From: an uncultured Roseburia sp.
Lineage (GTDB): Bacteria > Bacillota > Clostridia > Lachnospirales > Lachnospiraceae
Assembly: GCA_900756925.1 (NCBI GenBank)
Contig: CAAELX010000011.1
Location: forward strand, 1 to 37,694
DNA: 37,694 bases
Direction of reading: 5' to 3'
In this document: piece by piece, positions 25,342-34,137 of the stretch
Numbering within the stretch: position 1 is the stretch's first letter
Layout of the letters: each line of letters starts with the position of its first letter
The notes under the pieces: generated by a model
Told to the model about the DNA's origin: nothing
Seen by the model: the letters and a program-made list of their open reading frames with translations, nothing else
Database searches by the model: none
Translations under genes and position numbers: made by a program

Positions 25342-26631
25342 TTACGCTTCTGCCAGTAATTTTTCCAGGCTTGCAAGCTTTACGCACACAACGAAGATCT
25401 CGGTTGCAACTTTCAAATCCTCTAAAGATGGATAAGAAGGTGCGATACGGATCACGCTGTCTTTCGGGTCTTTTCCATATGGGAACGGTGCCCCTGCCGG
25501 TGTCATGATAACGCCTGCCTTCTTTGCTTTCGCCACAACGTTCTTAGCACATCCCTCAAGTGTCTCGTATGTGATGAAGTATCCACCCTTCGGGCTGTAC
25601 CAGTTGCCGACATCCAGACCGCCAAGCTCCCTTTCGAAGGTATCGGTGATCATCTCGAACTTCGGACGAAGGATGTCCGCATGCTTTCTCATATGCTCTG
25701 TGATACCATGAATGTCCTTAAAGAAACGGACATGGCGCAGCTGATTTACTTTGTCGTGTCCAATCGTCTGGATCTTGAGCTGTTTCTTGATATCTTCCAT
25801 ATTATTGGCGGAAGTTGCGATCGCTGCCACACCGGACCCCGGGAAGCTGATCTTGCTGGTGGAGCAGAACTTGTATACCATATCCGGATTGCCGGCTCTC
25901 TTACACTCTTTTAAGATCTCGATCAGATGATCCTGGTTGATGTCATAAAGGTGATGGACACAGTATGCATTATCCCAGTAGATTCGGAAATCTTTTGCTG
26001 CAGGTTTCAATCTTGCGAAACGTCTTACAGTCTCATCGGAATAGGTGATTCCCTGTGGATTGGAGTATTTCGGAACGCACCAGATACCCTTGATCGCCTC
26101 ATCCTCGCTGACTAATTTTTCCACCATATCCATATCCGGACCAGTCGGAAGCATCGGCACATTGATCATCTCAATGCCGAAATATTCGGTGATCGCGAAG
26201 TGTCTGTCATATCCCGGAACCGGACATAAGAACTTTACTTTATCTAATTTGCACCAAGGAGTATTTCCCATCACACCGTGTGTCATGGAACGTGAAATGG
26301 TATCGTACATAATATTTAAGCTGGAATTTCCGTAAATCATAATGTTCTCCGGATTGCACTCGATCATATCACCGATCAGTTCCTTTGCCTCGGAGATTCC
26401 GTCTAACACACCGTAGTTCCTGCAGTCCGTCCCGTCATCACAGGTTAAATCTGACTTTGAAGAGAGCACATCCATCATTCCCATGGACAGGTCTAACTGC
26501 TCCTGGGATGGCTTTCCTCTGGACATATCGAGCTTTAACCCTCTCTGCTGGAACTTCTTGTATTCCGCCTCAAGGCTCTCCTTTTCCTGTAACAGCTCTT
26601 CCTTTGTCATTTCACTGTAAGCTTTCATCAA
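25342..26631 (-). CDS. Class I aspartate aminotransferase (Asp_aminotransf, PF12897 type)
   Basis: This 429-residue PLP enzyme has the pattern of the bacterial aspartate aminotransferase subgroup in PF12897. It shows LDMSRGKPSQEQLDLS near the start, the substrate-site NYGVLDGISEAK, VPKYSNPQGITYS, DNAYCVHHLY and the Schiff-base lysine Lys260 in FCSTSKISFPGSG. The reaction is transfer of the amino group between aspartate and 2-oxoglutarate (family knowledge; other substrates are possible). The start is uncertain: TTG 26631 is seven bases from GGAGG and ATG 26628 is ten bases from it. It lies 77 bases after rarA and may be read from the rarA transcript. Confidence 0.9.
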   Translation of the reverse strand: MMKAYSEMTKEELLQEKESLEAEYKKFQQRGLKLDMSRGKPSQEQLDLSMGMMDVLSSKSDLTCDDGTDCRNYGVLDGISEAKELIGDMIECNPENIMIYGNSSLNIMYDTISRSMTHGVMGNTPWCKLDKVKFLCPVPGYDRHFAITEYFGIEMINVPMLPTGPDMDMVEKLVSEDEAIKGIWCVPKYSNPQGITYSDETVRRFARLKPAAKDFRIYWDNAYCVHHLYDINQDHLIEILKECKRAGNPDMVYKFCSTSKISFPGSGVAAIATSANNMEDIKKQLKIQTIGHDKVNQLRHVRFFKDIHGITEHMRKHADILRPKFEMITDTFERELGGLDVGNWYSPKGGYFITYETLEGCAKNVVAKAKKAGVIMTPAGAPFPYGKDPKDSVIRIAPSYPSLEDLKVATEIFVVCVKLASLEKLLAEA

Positions 26632-26708
26632 TCTAAATCCTCCTTGTAATTTCCTTATCTATTGCAGCCGGTCTGCCCTTTTACAGACTTCCCGGTTCTT
26701 ACCTGATC

Positions 26709-28043
26709 TTAATCTTTCGGGTATACTTTTCCTTTTATTTTGTAAAAGTACTCCCTGATATTCTTCTCATAGCCATTCTCCCCCGGGATATAGAACTGCT
26801 CCTCCGTCAGTCCGTCCGGCAGATACTGCTGCTCTACATAATGGTTCGGGAAATCATGTGCATACTGATATCCCAGACCGTGTCCAAGCTTGCCGGATGA
26901 CTTATAATGTGCATCCTGCAAATGTACCGAGATTGGTGCCGTCTTCGTGTTCTTCACGACATCCATCGCAGCTGAGATCGCATTCACCGCGGAATTACTC
27001 TTCGGTGCGCTCGCCACATAAGTGACTGCCTGTGACAGAATAATCTGGGCTTCCGGCATCCCGATGCGCTCCACTGCCTGTGCCGCCGAAGTCGCCACAA
27101 CCAGTGCCATTGGATCCGCATTGCTCACATCCTCCGCCGCACAAATCATAATCCTGCGTGCGATAAACTTAATATCCTCACCTGCATAGAGCATGCGCGC
27201 CAGATAGTAAACCGCCGCATCCGGATCGGATCCCCTCATGCTCTTGATAAACGCGGAGATCGTATCATAATGATTGTCCCCGGTCTTGTCATAACGCACC
27301 ACACGCTTCTGGATACACTCACTCGCAACCTCCAACGTGATATGGATCTTTTTGTCCTCACTCCGCTCTGTCGTGAGGATGCCAAGCTCGATCGCCGTCA
27401 ATGCCGCCCTCGCATCACCGTTTGCCACATCCGCAAGAAACTCTAGCGCATCCTCATCAATAACCGCGTGGTATGCTCCCATACCTTTCTCGGAATCATT
27501 GACCGCCCTTAAAATAAGCGTCTTGATATCCTCCGTGGACAGGTTGCGCAGCTCGAAAATAATCGACCGCGACAGAAGCGCCCCATTCACCTCAAAATAC
27601 GGATTCTCCGTTGTCGCCCCGATCAAAATGACCGTTCCATCCTCCACATAAGGAAGCAGATAGTCCTGCTGTCCCTTGTTGAAGCGGTGAATCTCGTCGA
27701 TGAACAGGATCGTTTTCTTCCCGTACATCCCCTGATTATTCTTCGCCTGGGCGATCACATCCTCCATATCCTTCTTTCCTGCGGAAGTTGCATTGATCTG
27801 GAGAAACTCGGCACTTGTCGTGTTCGCAATCACCTTCGCCAACGTCGTCTTTCCGGTTCCCGGAGGTCCGTATAAAATGATTGAGCTTAATTTGTCTGCC
27901 TTGATTGCACGGTACAAAAGCTTATCTTTTCCTATAATATGCTGCTGCCCCACCATCTCGTCTAATGTAGTTGGACGGAGCCTCGATGCTAACGGTGATT
28001 CCTTTTCCTGATTCTGTTCCCTCATATAATCGAATAAGTCCAT
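26709..28043 (-). CDS. rarA: Replication-associated recombination protein A (AAA+ ATPase)
   Basis: This 444-residue protein is taken from ATG 28043 (MDLFDYMREQ), with AGGGGG upstream; the frame continues 43 codons further up without homology. It has the RarA/MgsA clamp-loader-like plan: PLASRLRPTTLDEMVGQQHI, Walker A GPPGTGKT (59-66), Walker B TILFIDEIHRFNKGQQDYLL, sensor 1 GATTENPYFEVN, and the tetramerisation domain with SDPDAAVYYLARML shape (RGSDPDAAVYYLARMLYAGE). It acts at stalled replication forks. The end KGKVYPKD is typical. A long leader from the promoter at 28338 is possible. Confidence 0.95.
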   Translation of the reverse strand: MDLFDYMREQNQEKESPLASRLRPTTLDEMVGQQHIIGKDKLLYRAIKADKLSSIILYGPPGTGKTTLAKVIANTTSAEFLQINATSAGKKDMEDVIAQAKNNQGMYGKKTILFIDEIHRFNKGQQDYLLPYVEDGTVILIGATTENPYFEVNGALLSRSIIFELRNLSTEDIKTLILRAVNDSEKGMGAYHAVIDEDALEFLADVANGDARAALTAIELGILTTERSEDKKIHITLEVASECIQKRVVRYDKTGDNHYDTISAFIKSMRGSDPDAAVYYLARMLYAGEDIKFIARRIMICAAEDVSNADPMALVVATSAAQAVERIGMPEAQIILSQAVTYVASAPKSNSAVNAISAAMDVVKNTKTAPISVHLQDAHYKSSGKLGHGLGYQYAHDFPNHYVEQQYLPDGLTEEQFYIPGENGYEKNIREYFYKIKGKVYPKD

Positions 28044-28337
28044 GTAACCCCCTGCCTTTGCCTGTACTTTGTGTCCGTGGTGTGCGGACATTTGCTTATT
28101 TTGAATTATTTTTATTTCGTACTTGCATTTACAGGAACTTTTTCTGTCATTTATTCTTCTTTTGGCGCTCAATATGACAGATTCGTTTTATAAAATTTCA
28201 CTGTCTTCATTACCTTACATGATTTATCCCGTTTTTACAAGTACAAATGTTCAAATTCTACATTGTGCATGATTTTTCTGTTCTTTTCCACTGCCGTTCC
28301 TGCTTATTGCATAAAAAGAGGTCCAGGCAGCAGTCAC

Positions 28338-28366
28338 ATTATAGCATTTCTCCCACTGCCTGTCGA
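28338..28366 (-). promoter_or_regulatory. Strong promoter upstream of rarA, distant
   Basis: On the minus strand, TCGACA (28361-28366) and TATAAT (28338-28343) are 17 bases apart. It begins immediately after the stop of the deacetylase gene at 28372 and would give a leader of about 285 bases before rarA. The intervening sequence 28044-28330 has no convincing gene. It holds a weak CTGC/CCTG to CAGG/GCAG pairing and a possible 13-codon frame (MKTVKFYKTNLSY) near 28190-28230. Confidence 0.65.
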
Positions 28367-28371
28367 GCGTT

Positions 28372-29067
28372 CTACTCTAACAGCAGCTCTTCCACTGTCA
28401 CGAACGTATAGCCTTCCTCCCGCAGTCTGTCCACAATCTGAAACGCCGCCAGTACCGAGGACTCCGATGCATCGTGGAGCAGGATGATATCATTTTCCTC
28501 CACATCGGAAACCACCCGCTCTGCAATCACATCCGCATTGTCCGTCTTCCAGTCGAGGGGATCCACATCCCAGAGCACCTCAATCATCGTCGTCTTATAA
28601 TCAAGATTACATTTCCAACACCCGTACGGAGGCCTGATATACTCTGCATATATTCCGGTCAGCTCATGTATAATCCGGTTTGTCTCATCTACCTGCCTTA
28701 CCGCCGCCTCATCCGTCAGATTCGCCAGGTTCACATGCTCATACGCATGCACACCGATCAGGTGCCCATCCTCTGCTATTTTTTTCACAATCTCCGGGTA
28801 CTTCTCACATTCCGCCCCAAGCAGAAAAAAAGTCGCCACAGTATTCCGTTCCCGCAGGCCATCCAACAACATCCCGGTATAATCCGGGTTCGGACCGTCA
28901 TCAAAGGTCAGCGCCACCTTTTTTACCTCTTCTGTTTTCCCCATCGTCTGCCTTGCCTCTTCCCTGTACCAGACCATTCCCATGACACATACGCTCAAAA
29001 AAAGCAACAGGAACCCTGCTGCTTTCTTGTTTTTCTCTCTCTGTCTGTTGTCCCACGCATCCGCCAT
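28372..29067 (-). CDS. Membrane-anchored polysaccharide deacetylase (NodB family)
   Basis: This 231-residue protein has one N-terminal membrane helix (about 17-33) and an extracellular NodB domain. The five family motifs are present: TFDDGP (54-59), HAYEH (His107 and His111, metal ligands), RPPYG (145-149), a W/D motif DVDPLDW (167-173), and LLHD (196-199). Members are zinc- or cobalt-dependent and remove N-acetyl groups from peptidoglycan or other aminosugar polymers. In spore-formers some act on cortex peptidoglycan, and the specific polymer here is unknown. The second metal motif reads HAYEH instead of the usual HSxxH. Confidence 0.93.
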   Translation of the reverse strand: MADAWDNRQREKNKKAAGFLLLFLSVCVMGMVWYREEARQTMGKTEEVKKVALTFDDGPNPDYTGMLLDGLRERNTVATFFLLGAECEKYPEIVKKIAEDGHLIGVHAYEHVNLANLTDEAAVRQVDETNRIIHELTGIYAEYIRPPYGCWKCNLDYKTTMIEVLWDVDPLDWKTDNADVIAERVVSDVEENDIILLHDASESSVLAAFQIVDRLREEGYTFVTVEELLLE

Positions 29068-29127
29068 ACCGTCCCCGCCGTCTTCTCGCTTGAAGCATTC
29101 TATGCCGGATGCGTCCCGTTTATTCCT

Positions 29128-30165
29128 CTACTGCCGGTAATTCGAATACGCATCATAATACCCGTCAAGGTAGCCCTGATAGTACTCCTGGCTGATACCG
29201 TTCGGAGCCTGCCCGTAATATCTGGATCCGCCATCATAACCGTACCCGTCATACTGATCGTAGTAACCGTAATCATAAGGGCTGTATGATTCGCTCTGTA
29301 CGGATCCGCTTGCCGAGTGAAACAGGAAAATCAGAAGCCACATAAGGATCGTGAAAAAGATAGCGAGATCCCCTGTGATGATTCCGGCAATTGCCATTCC
29401 CTTCGGCTGTTTCTTTCCGAGCTGTACCACGCCGAGTGCGATCGCAAGGACCGCAAGCGGGATATTTAACGTTGCAAAGAAAAAGACAAGGGAAATGATG
29501 CCAAGCACTAACGATGCGATGCCAAAGCCCCGGTCCGGTTCCTGCTGCATTTTCTCCACAACCGGCATTCCGTCATCCTGTTCACCGCTCTGCTGTCTTA
29601 CAGGCTGTTGCTGCCTTGCCGGATTCTGGTCTTTTTGCACCATGCCGCTGTTCATCTGCTCCGGCCGCACATACTGGTAAGCGATTCTCGGATCCCCGTT
29701 CTCTAGATGAATGATCCCGCATCGCACAAATCCGTTCTTCTCTAACACATGCTGCATCACGCGGTTGTCTGCATGGGTATCTGCCCGAAGCCCTGCAATC
29801 CCGCTTCCGTTTTCACACTGCATCCTGCACCATGCAAAGCATGCCGCCGCGACACCGTGCGCTCCCGTTGCAGATGCAAGCCTGTGAACCGTTCCATATG
29901 GTTCCTCCCTCATCCACATGCCATCTTCAATGACCCGGTATGTTGGATCCTCTCCTTTGATAAAAGCAAAGGTTCCGATCACCTGTCCGTTCTCCTCCAC
30001 GACATAGCTGTTTCCATGTTCCATATCGCACAGCAGGAGTCCCTCTTCCGGATAGCTTCCGTTCCACTGGTTTGGGTTCCCGGTCTCCCGCATAAATTCC
30101 TTCGCCTGTTCATAGATTGCTTCCATGACTGGAAGATCTTCCCGCCTTGCTGGACGTATCTGCAT
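29128..30165 (-). CDS. GNAT acetyltransferase fused to DUF4190 membrane domain with Tyr-rich tail
   Basis: This 345-residue protein has four parts. Residues 1-166 form a GNAT acetyltransferase of the type common in gut Firmicutes (MQIRPARREDLPVMEAIYEQ, YVVEENGQVIGTFAF, RADTHADNRVMQHVLEKNGF). Residues 167-211 are a glutamine-rich linker. Residues 212-282 form a DUF4190 unit with two membrane helices (GFGIASLVLGIISLVFFF and GMAIAGIITGDLAIFF) around LGKKQPKG. The last 55 residues contain 17 tyrosines in Tyr/Gly/Asp repeats. There is no frameshift or second ribosome binding site at the junction, so the fusion looks real. Function of the whole is unknown. It lies 60 bases before the deacetylase gene and probably shares its transcript. 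Confidence 0.85.
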   Translation of the reverse strand: MQIRPARREDLPVMEAIYEQAKEFMRETGNPNQWNGSYPEEGLLLCDMEHGNSYVVEENGQVIGTFAFIKGEDPTYRVIEDGMWMREEPYGTVHRLASATGAHGVAAACFAWCRMQCENGSGIAGLRADTHADNRVMQHVLEKNGFVRCGIIHLENGDPRIAYQYVRPEQMNSGMVQKDQNPARQQQPVRQQSGEQDDGMPVVEKMQQEPDRGFGIASLVLGIISLVFFFATLNIPLAVLAIALGVVQLGKKQPKGMAIAGIITGDLAIFFTILMWLLIFLFHSASGSVQSESYSPYDYGYYDQYDGYGYDGGSRYYGQAPNGISQEYYQGYLDGYYDAYSNYRQ

Positions 30166-30191
30166 GCTTCTTCCTCTTTTCCGTAAATGCT

Positions 30192-31205
30192 CTAGTTAAA
30201 TCCGATGACCTTCTGGGAAATCTTATAGGCAGCAATGGAAATCTTTCTTCCGCCCCTTCCCGGCAAGTTCATGGCACTTCCCATAATTCCATTTCTCAAA
30301 TGATGGAACAGGCGGATGTCATGATCCTTAATATATCTCCACAGTTCACGCTTCTTCTCTAAGTTCTCCTCTGTGCCGGAGCGGATCAGCATAACGGTCG
30401 ATACCACTGTAATAATCTCAAGATAATTGAACATATAATGACGCAGCCTCGGATTCGGGATCTTCCAGAGATCGAACGCATCCACCATAATCTTATTGAC
30501 CTTAATCTGCTGGTCAATCCGGCTGATCATGACCTTCTCGTTGACAGACTGGTCGTCTCTTCCGATAAAATACCGGTAGAAATCAACATCCATATAATAC
30601 ATATGCTTTACGCTTGGAAGTGGCTTGTATACATAAATGTTATCCACATAGAATGTGTGCTTCGGAAGCTCTAATCCACATTCCCGGAGCAGCTGTGTCC
30701 GGTAAATAACGGAATGCATCAGAATATACTGTCCCTTGTGGAATCTTCCTGCCTCATTCCATGTAAATACTTTATCCTGTGGAAGTGTGCTGTAACGCAT
30801 CACTTTCTTATGCTTTGCGCCTTCTTTTTCATAGACATAATTGGCGATAAACATATCGAGAACCGTATCTCCACCTGCTAATTCTCTCAGCTTAGCTAAC
30901 ACTTTCATATACGCTTCGTAGTCCACCCAGTCATCGCTGTCCACGACTTTGAAAAACAGTCCTGTCGCATTGCGGATTCCTGCATTCACTGCCTCACCAT
31001 GTCCGCCGTTCTCCTGATGAATGGCACGCACGATTCCCGAATACTTTTTCTCATAGGAATCTGCGATCTCTGCCGTGCTGTCCTTTGACCCATCATCCAC
31101 AATCAGGATCTCCACATCTTCCCCACCCGGAAGCAAGGACTCAATACAGTGTTCCATATAATCCTGTGAATTGTAAGATGGTATTGCAAATGTAAGTAAC
31201 TTCAT
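30192..31205 (-). CDS. Family 2 glycosyltransferase
   Basis: This 337-residue protein has a GT-A fold of the GT2 type. It shows AIPSYNSQDYMEHCIESLL at the start, the nucleotide-binding VDDGSKDST (37-44 region), NGGHGEAVNAGI and the metal-binding DSDDW (89-93). The C-terminal 150 residues (with YKPLPSVKHMYYMDVDFYRY) fit polymer- or wall-sugar transferases of Firmicutes. It has no membrane segments. Donor and acceptor are not readable. It lies 26 bases before the GNAT-DUF4190 gene and has its own promoter at 31248-31276. Confidence 0.92.
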   Translation of the reverse strand: MKLLTFAIPSYNSQDYMEHCIESLLPGGEDVEILIVDDGSKDSTAEIADSYEKKYSGIVRAIHQENGGHGEAVNAGIRNATGLFFKVVDSDDWVDYEAYMKVLAKLRELAGGDTVLDMFIANYVYEKEGAKHKKVMRYSTLPQDKVFTWNEAGRFHKGQYILMHSVIYRTQLLRECGLELPKHTFYVDNIYVYKPLPSVKHMYYMDVDFYRYFIGRDDQSVNEKVMISRIDQQIKVNKIMVDAFDLWKIPNPRLRHYMFNYLEIITVVSTVMLIRSGTEENLEKKRELWRYIKDHDIRLFHHLRNGIMGSAMNLPGRGGRKISIAAYKISQKVIGFN

Positions 31206-31247
31206 AATTTATCCTCATACTTTCTGTTTTCATAACCATGCAGTCTC

Positions 31248-31276
31248 ATTATACACAATTTGCACGGTCAATCCAA
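31248..31276 (-). promoter_or_regulatory. Promoter of the glycosyltransferase operon
   Basis: On the minus strand, TTGGAT (31271-31276) and TATAAT (31248-31253) are 17 bases apart, with the -10 about 42 bases before the start. The -35 is weak. Confidence 0.55.
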
Positions 31277-31452
31277 TTGATTTTTTCTTAAGATCAGCGA
31301 AAGAATGACGGTTTCCAGACTTTGTGAAATTTTTGTTCATATTTTATTAACAGAAATCTCACAAACCTCTCATACGAAAGACACATTTTTCTTTTATATT
31401 TTTATCATAAAGTTAAGGTAACAAGAAACTTTTTCATAGAACTTTTTTTCAT

Positions 31453-31527
31453 ACCTGGAAACAGATCCAGGTTGCCTTGTTTAGAAATAAGCAAGGTTCC
31501 TCCCAGAAAACAGTGAGTCATCTCACT
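31453..31527. other. Three tandem hairpins in a gene-free stretch
   Basis: In the 387-base gap between the glycosyltransferase and mutY, three short stems follow one another: ACCTGG/CCAGGT (31453-31472), CCTTGTTTA/TAAGCAAGG (31475-31496, one G-U) and AGTGAG/CTCACT (31512-31527). The mutY terminator is a fourth. The remainder of the gap (31277-31452) is A+T rich and shows no gene. The cluster may belong to a structured RNA or to the mutY 3' region; its strand is not clear. Confidence 0.4.
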
Positions 31528-31551
31528 TTCCATACACAATCTTTTTCATAT

Positions 31552-31576
31552 GAAAAGCCGGTGTTTATCACCGGCT
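31552..31576 (-). terminator. mutY terminator
   Basis: AGCCGGTG/CACCGGCT, eight pairs with a five-base loop, followed by TTTTC on the minus strand, 17 bases after the mutY stop. Confidence 0.75.
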
Positions 31577-31592
31577 CCCTCTTTTTTATCCA

Positions 31593-32711
31593 CTATTCCT
31601 CTTTTTCAAACCGCCCGTTTCCAAGCCGGATGTTCATATATTTCACATACGCAGCAAATGCAGAAGGAATCGCATATCGTTCCTGTGAGCTCTTCGCATC
31701 GACAAAAATCAGCCCGTCTTTGTTCTCTGTCTCTTCTGCATCCTCCCAAAAACCTGCCTCCTCGACAAGCACTGCATAACCTTCCATTTTCCATTCAATA
31801 TGGGAAAAAATGTGCTTCGCATCGTCTAACTTCTTCACACGGATCGGGGTAAGTCCCATCTCCTTCACCATTCCGACGATCTCTTCTTTCGTGTAATGCC
31901 CTTCCACATTTGGAAGTTCATAAAGTCCTGCCAGAAGACCTTTCTGCGGTCTTTTGCGGATCGCAACCTTCTCATCATCTCTTAACACAAGAACCGTGCG
32001 CTCCTCCACTCTCCGTTCCTTCGCCTTCGTCTTCACCGGGTAGGACAGCTCCTCCCCCGCTTTTTTCGCCTCACAGAGCTCCTTCCATGGACATTCCGCA
32101 CAGAGCGGGGCCCCGTTTGGCACACAGACCGTAGCTCCAAGCTCCATCAGTGCCTGGTTGAACGCTCCCGGCTGCTTCATTCCCTCCATCGCTTCCCGAA
32201 GCTGTCCTTCTACCTGTTTCCGGAATGCCGGTTTTAAAATGTCGTGGTCATCTGCCGACACTCTTGTCAGCACCCGGAACACATTTCCATCCACTGCCGG
32301 GACCGGGATTCCATAAGCAATCGACGCGATTGCCCCGGCTGTATAGCTTCCGATTCCTTTTAACGATAACAGCTTCCCGTAATCTGCCGGAAGTATCCCG
32401 CCATATTCTTCCATCACCGTGACGGCAGCCTTCTGCATATTCCGCACCCGGTTATAATAACCAAGCCCTTCCCAGAGCTTCATCAGCTCGTCCTCCGGAC
32501 ACGCCGCAAGTGCCGCCACATCCGGCAACCGTTCCATAAATCGTTCAAAGTAAGGCTTCACCGCCTCCACTCTCGTCTGCTGTAACATAATTTCCGACAC
32601 CCACACCCGGTAAGGTGTCGGCTCCTCCCTCCACGGAAGGACACGGGCATGTTCTCCAAACCAGGTGAGAAGAGGATCTGTCAGTTGTTTTATATCATAA
32701 TTTTCTAGCAT
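31593..32711 (-). CDS. mutY: A/G-specific adenine DNA glycosylase
   Basis: This 372-residue enzyme removes adenine mispaired with 8-oxoguanine. The catalytic pair is present: Glu40 in SEIMLQQTRVEAV and Asp141 in PVPAVDGNVFRV, with the helix-hairpin-helix LSLKGIGSYTAGAIA (115-129). The iron-sulfur loop is Cys196-x7-Cys204-x2-Cys207-x5-Cys213, with the first gap seven residues instead of the six in E. coli. The C-terminal NUDIX-like domain (from about 230) recognises 8-oxoguanine. It has its own promoter (32748-32776) and terminator, so it is a single-gene unit. Confidence 0.95.
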   Translation of the reverse strand: MLENYDIKQLTDPLLTWFGEHARVLPWREEPTPYRVWVSEIMLQQTRVEAVKPYFERFMERLPDVAALAACPEDELMKLWEGLGYYNRVRNMQKAAVTVMEEYGGILPADYGKLLSLKGIGSYTAGAIASIAYGIPVPAVDGNVFRVLTRVSADDHDILKPAFRKQVEGQLREAMEGMKQPGAFNQALMELGATVCVPNGAPLCAECPWKELCEAKKAGEELSYPVKTKAKERRVEERTVLVLRDDEKVAIRKRPQKGLLAGLYELPNVEGHYTKEEIVGMVKEMGLTPIRVKKLDDAKHIFSHIEWKMEGYAVLVEEAGFWEDAEETENKDGLIFVDAKSSQERYAIPSAFAAYVKYMNIRLGNGRFEKEE

Positions 32712-32747
32712 CTTTTCCCTGTTCTTTCTTTTCTCTTATGTTTTAAG

Positions 32748-32776
32748 AACATATCATATCATCCATTCGTTGTCAA
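32748..32776 (-). promoter_or_regulatory. Promoter of mutY
   Basis: On the minus strand, TTGACA (32771-32776) and TATGTT (32748-32753) are 17 bases apart, starting within three bases of the symporter stop. Confidence 0.65.
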
Positions 32777-32778
32777 AG

Positions 32779-34137
32779 TTACTGTTTCCCCCGGGCTTCA
32801 TGCTTCCGGCTCAATTCCTCTTTCATCTTCTCCCATTCTTTTCCTGCCAGCGGATATGCCTTCATCGCTATCGCAGAAAGGATAAAAAGCAATGCCGGCA
32901 ATGCCATCCATGCCACCTTCACACCGAACTTTGCCATGGCATCCTGTGCCCCGGCTTTTACAGCATTGTCATAGCCAAACCATCCGATCATCATAACAAA
33001 CGCTGCATTGGCAAAGCTGATCGCCGGTTTTGTAATCAGGCTGTTCACACCGGCGTACATGCCTTCCCGCCGGAATCCGGTCTTCGCTTCATCATAATCA
33101 ATGACCTCGCCATTCATCAGCGGCACCAGATACATGCCGCCGGAAAAGCCAAGACCAATGATAAAAAATGCAATCATGGCAGGTATCACATATTGTCCGG
33201 CAAAAATGACTAAAAGTGCACCTGCTGCAAACGCCAGACTCATCATTGTGATACATCTGGCAACTCCGACCTTTCCCATGCTCTTCATCCAGAGAATGAT
33301 TCCACACACGGCCCCCACACCAAGACTTGCATAAGCGAATGACATCGGCACAGTAAACTCATCGAAATAATAGATGACTCCCTGCATCAGAATCGTCTGC
33401 ACGAAAATGACGGTAAAGCTGACGACTTCATACACCAGAAATGCCCTGTTTTTCAGACACTGGCAGATCGACTCCCACAATCTTGGGGCATCTGTGGCAT
33501 CGGAAGTATATTTCTCCTTATAAAAAAATGTAGAAAAGAAGATCACCAGGGTCGTAACTACGCCAAGTACGATCATAATCGCCTGAAAATGCCCTGCGCT
33601 CTCCCCCACATCCGGCCTCACCATTGGAAAGAGGACAAGCGGTGCCCCCAGTGACAGGAGCGAGAAAAAGATCTTCCAGACAAAAATACCGCTTCTTGCC
33701 TGATTGCTCTCTGCCATCGTATAAGGAAGTACATATAAAGAAGTGGCAATCGCTGTATAAAAAGTATCAAAAAAGAAAAGTGACAGAAGCATCTGCATAA
33801 AAAGTGCCACCCGGCTGCCTCCAAAAGGCCACAAAAACCAGCTTAGGATAAAAATCAGTCCATACAGCAGCGCGCCATAGCGGATATAGGGAATCCTCCG
33901 CCCCAGTTTCGATTTCGTCCGGTCTGAAATATAACCAAACAGCGGATCATTCAGGGCATTCCAGGCAGCAAAAATCATCCAGACAATACTTGCCAATCTT
34001 TCGTCTAAGCCCAGATATTTCGTATAGTAATAGGTCATGCCTCCTCCGGTGATCAGTCCTGAGAGTGTTCCGCACAGACAGTCTGCACTGCACAGCCAAA
34101 ATTTACTGCTTACGCTTACATGTTCTTCTTTCTTCAT
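32779..34137 (-). CDS. GPH-family (MelB-like) sugar:cation symporter
   Basis: This 452-residue protein of the major facilitator type has about 12 membrane helices. The pattern ITGGGMTYYYTKYLGL, WNALNDPLFGYISDRTKSKLG (the conserved DP and DRT of the family) and the later FVLPLM-like YLVPLMNGEVIDYDEAKTGFRREG identifies the glycoside-pentoside-hexuronide group. These import sugars or glucuronides with Na+ or H+. The substrate is unknown. It overlaps the alpha/beta hydrolase gene by four bases (ATGA), so translation is coupled, and both are divergent from a TetR regulator. Confidence 0.92.
   Translation of the reverse strand: MKKEEHVSVSSKFWLCSADCLCGTLSGLITGGGMTYYYTKYLGLDERLASIVWMIFAAWNALNDPLFGYISDRTKSKLGRRIPYIRYGALLYGLIFILSWFLWPFGGSRVALFMQMLLSLFFFDTFYTAIATSLYVLPYTMAESNQARSGIFVWKIFFSLLSLGAPLVLFPMVRPDVGESAGHFQAIMIVLGVVTTLVIFFSTFFYKEKYTSDATDAPRLWESICQCLKNRAFLVYEVVSFTVIFVQTILMQGVIYYFDEFTVPMSFAYASLGVGAVCGIILWMKSMGKVGVARCITMMSLAFAAGALLVIFAGQYVIPAMIAFFIIGLGFSGGMYLVPLMNGEVIDYDEAKTGFRREGMYAGVNSLITKPAISFANAAFVMMIGWFGYDNAVKAGAQDAMAKFGVKVAWMALPALLFILSAIAMKAYPLAGKEWEKMKEELSRKHEARGKQ

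Noticed and set aside
28044..28338. 6S RNA or SRP RNA in the rarA leader
   Set aside because: No long rod-like fold with a central bubble and no SRP tetraloop core were found; only short weak pairings.
28474..29289. Long plus-strand frame (271 codons) opposite the deacetylase gene
   Set aside because: It has no ribosome binding site or recognisable domain and is the antisense of a well-supported NodB enzyme.
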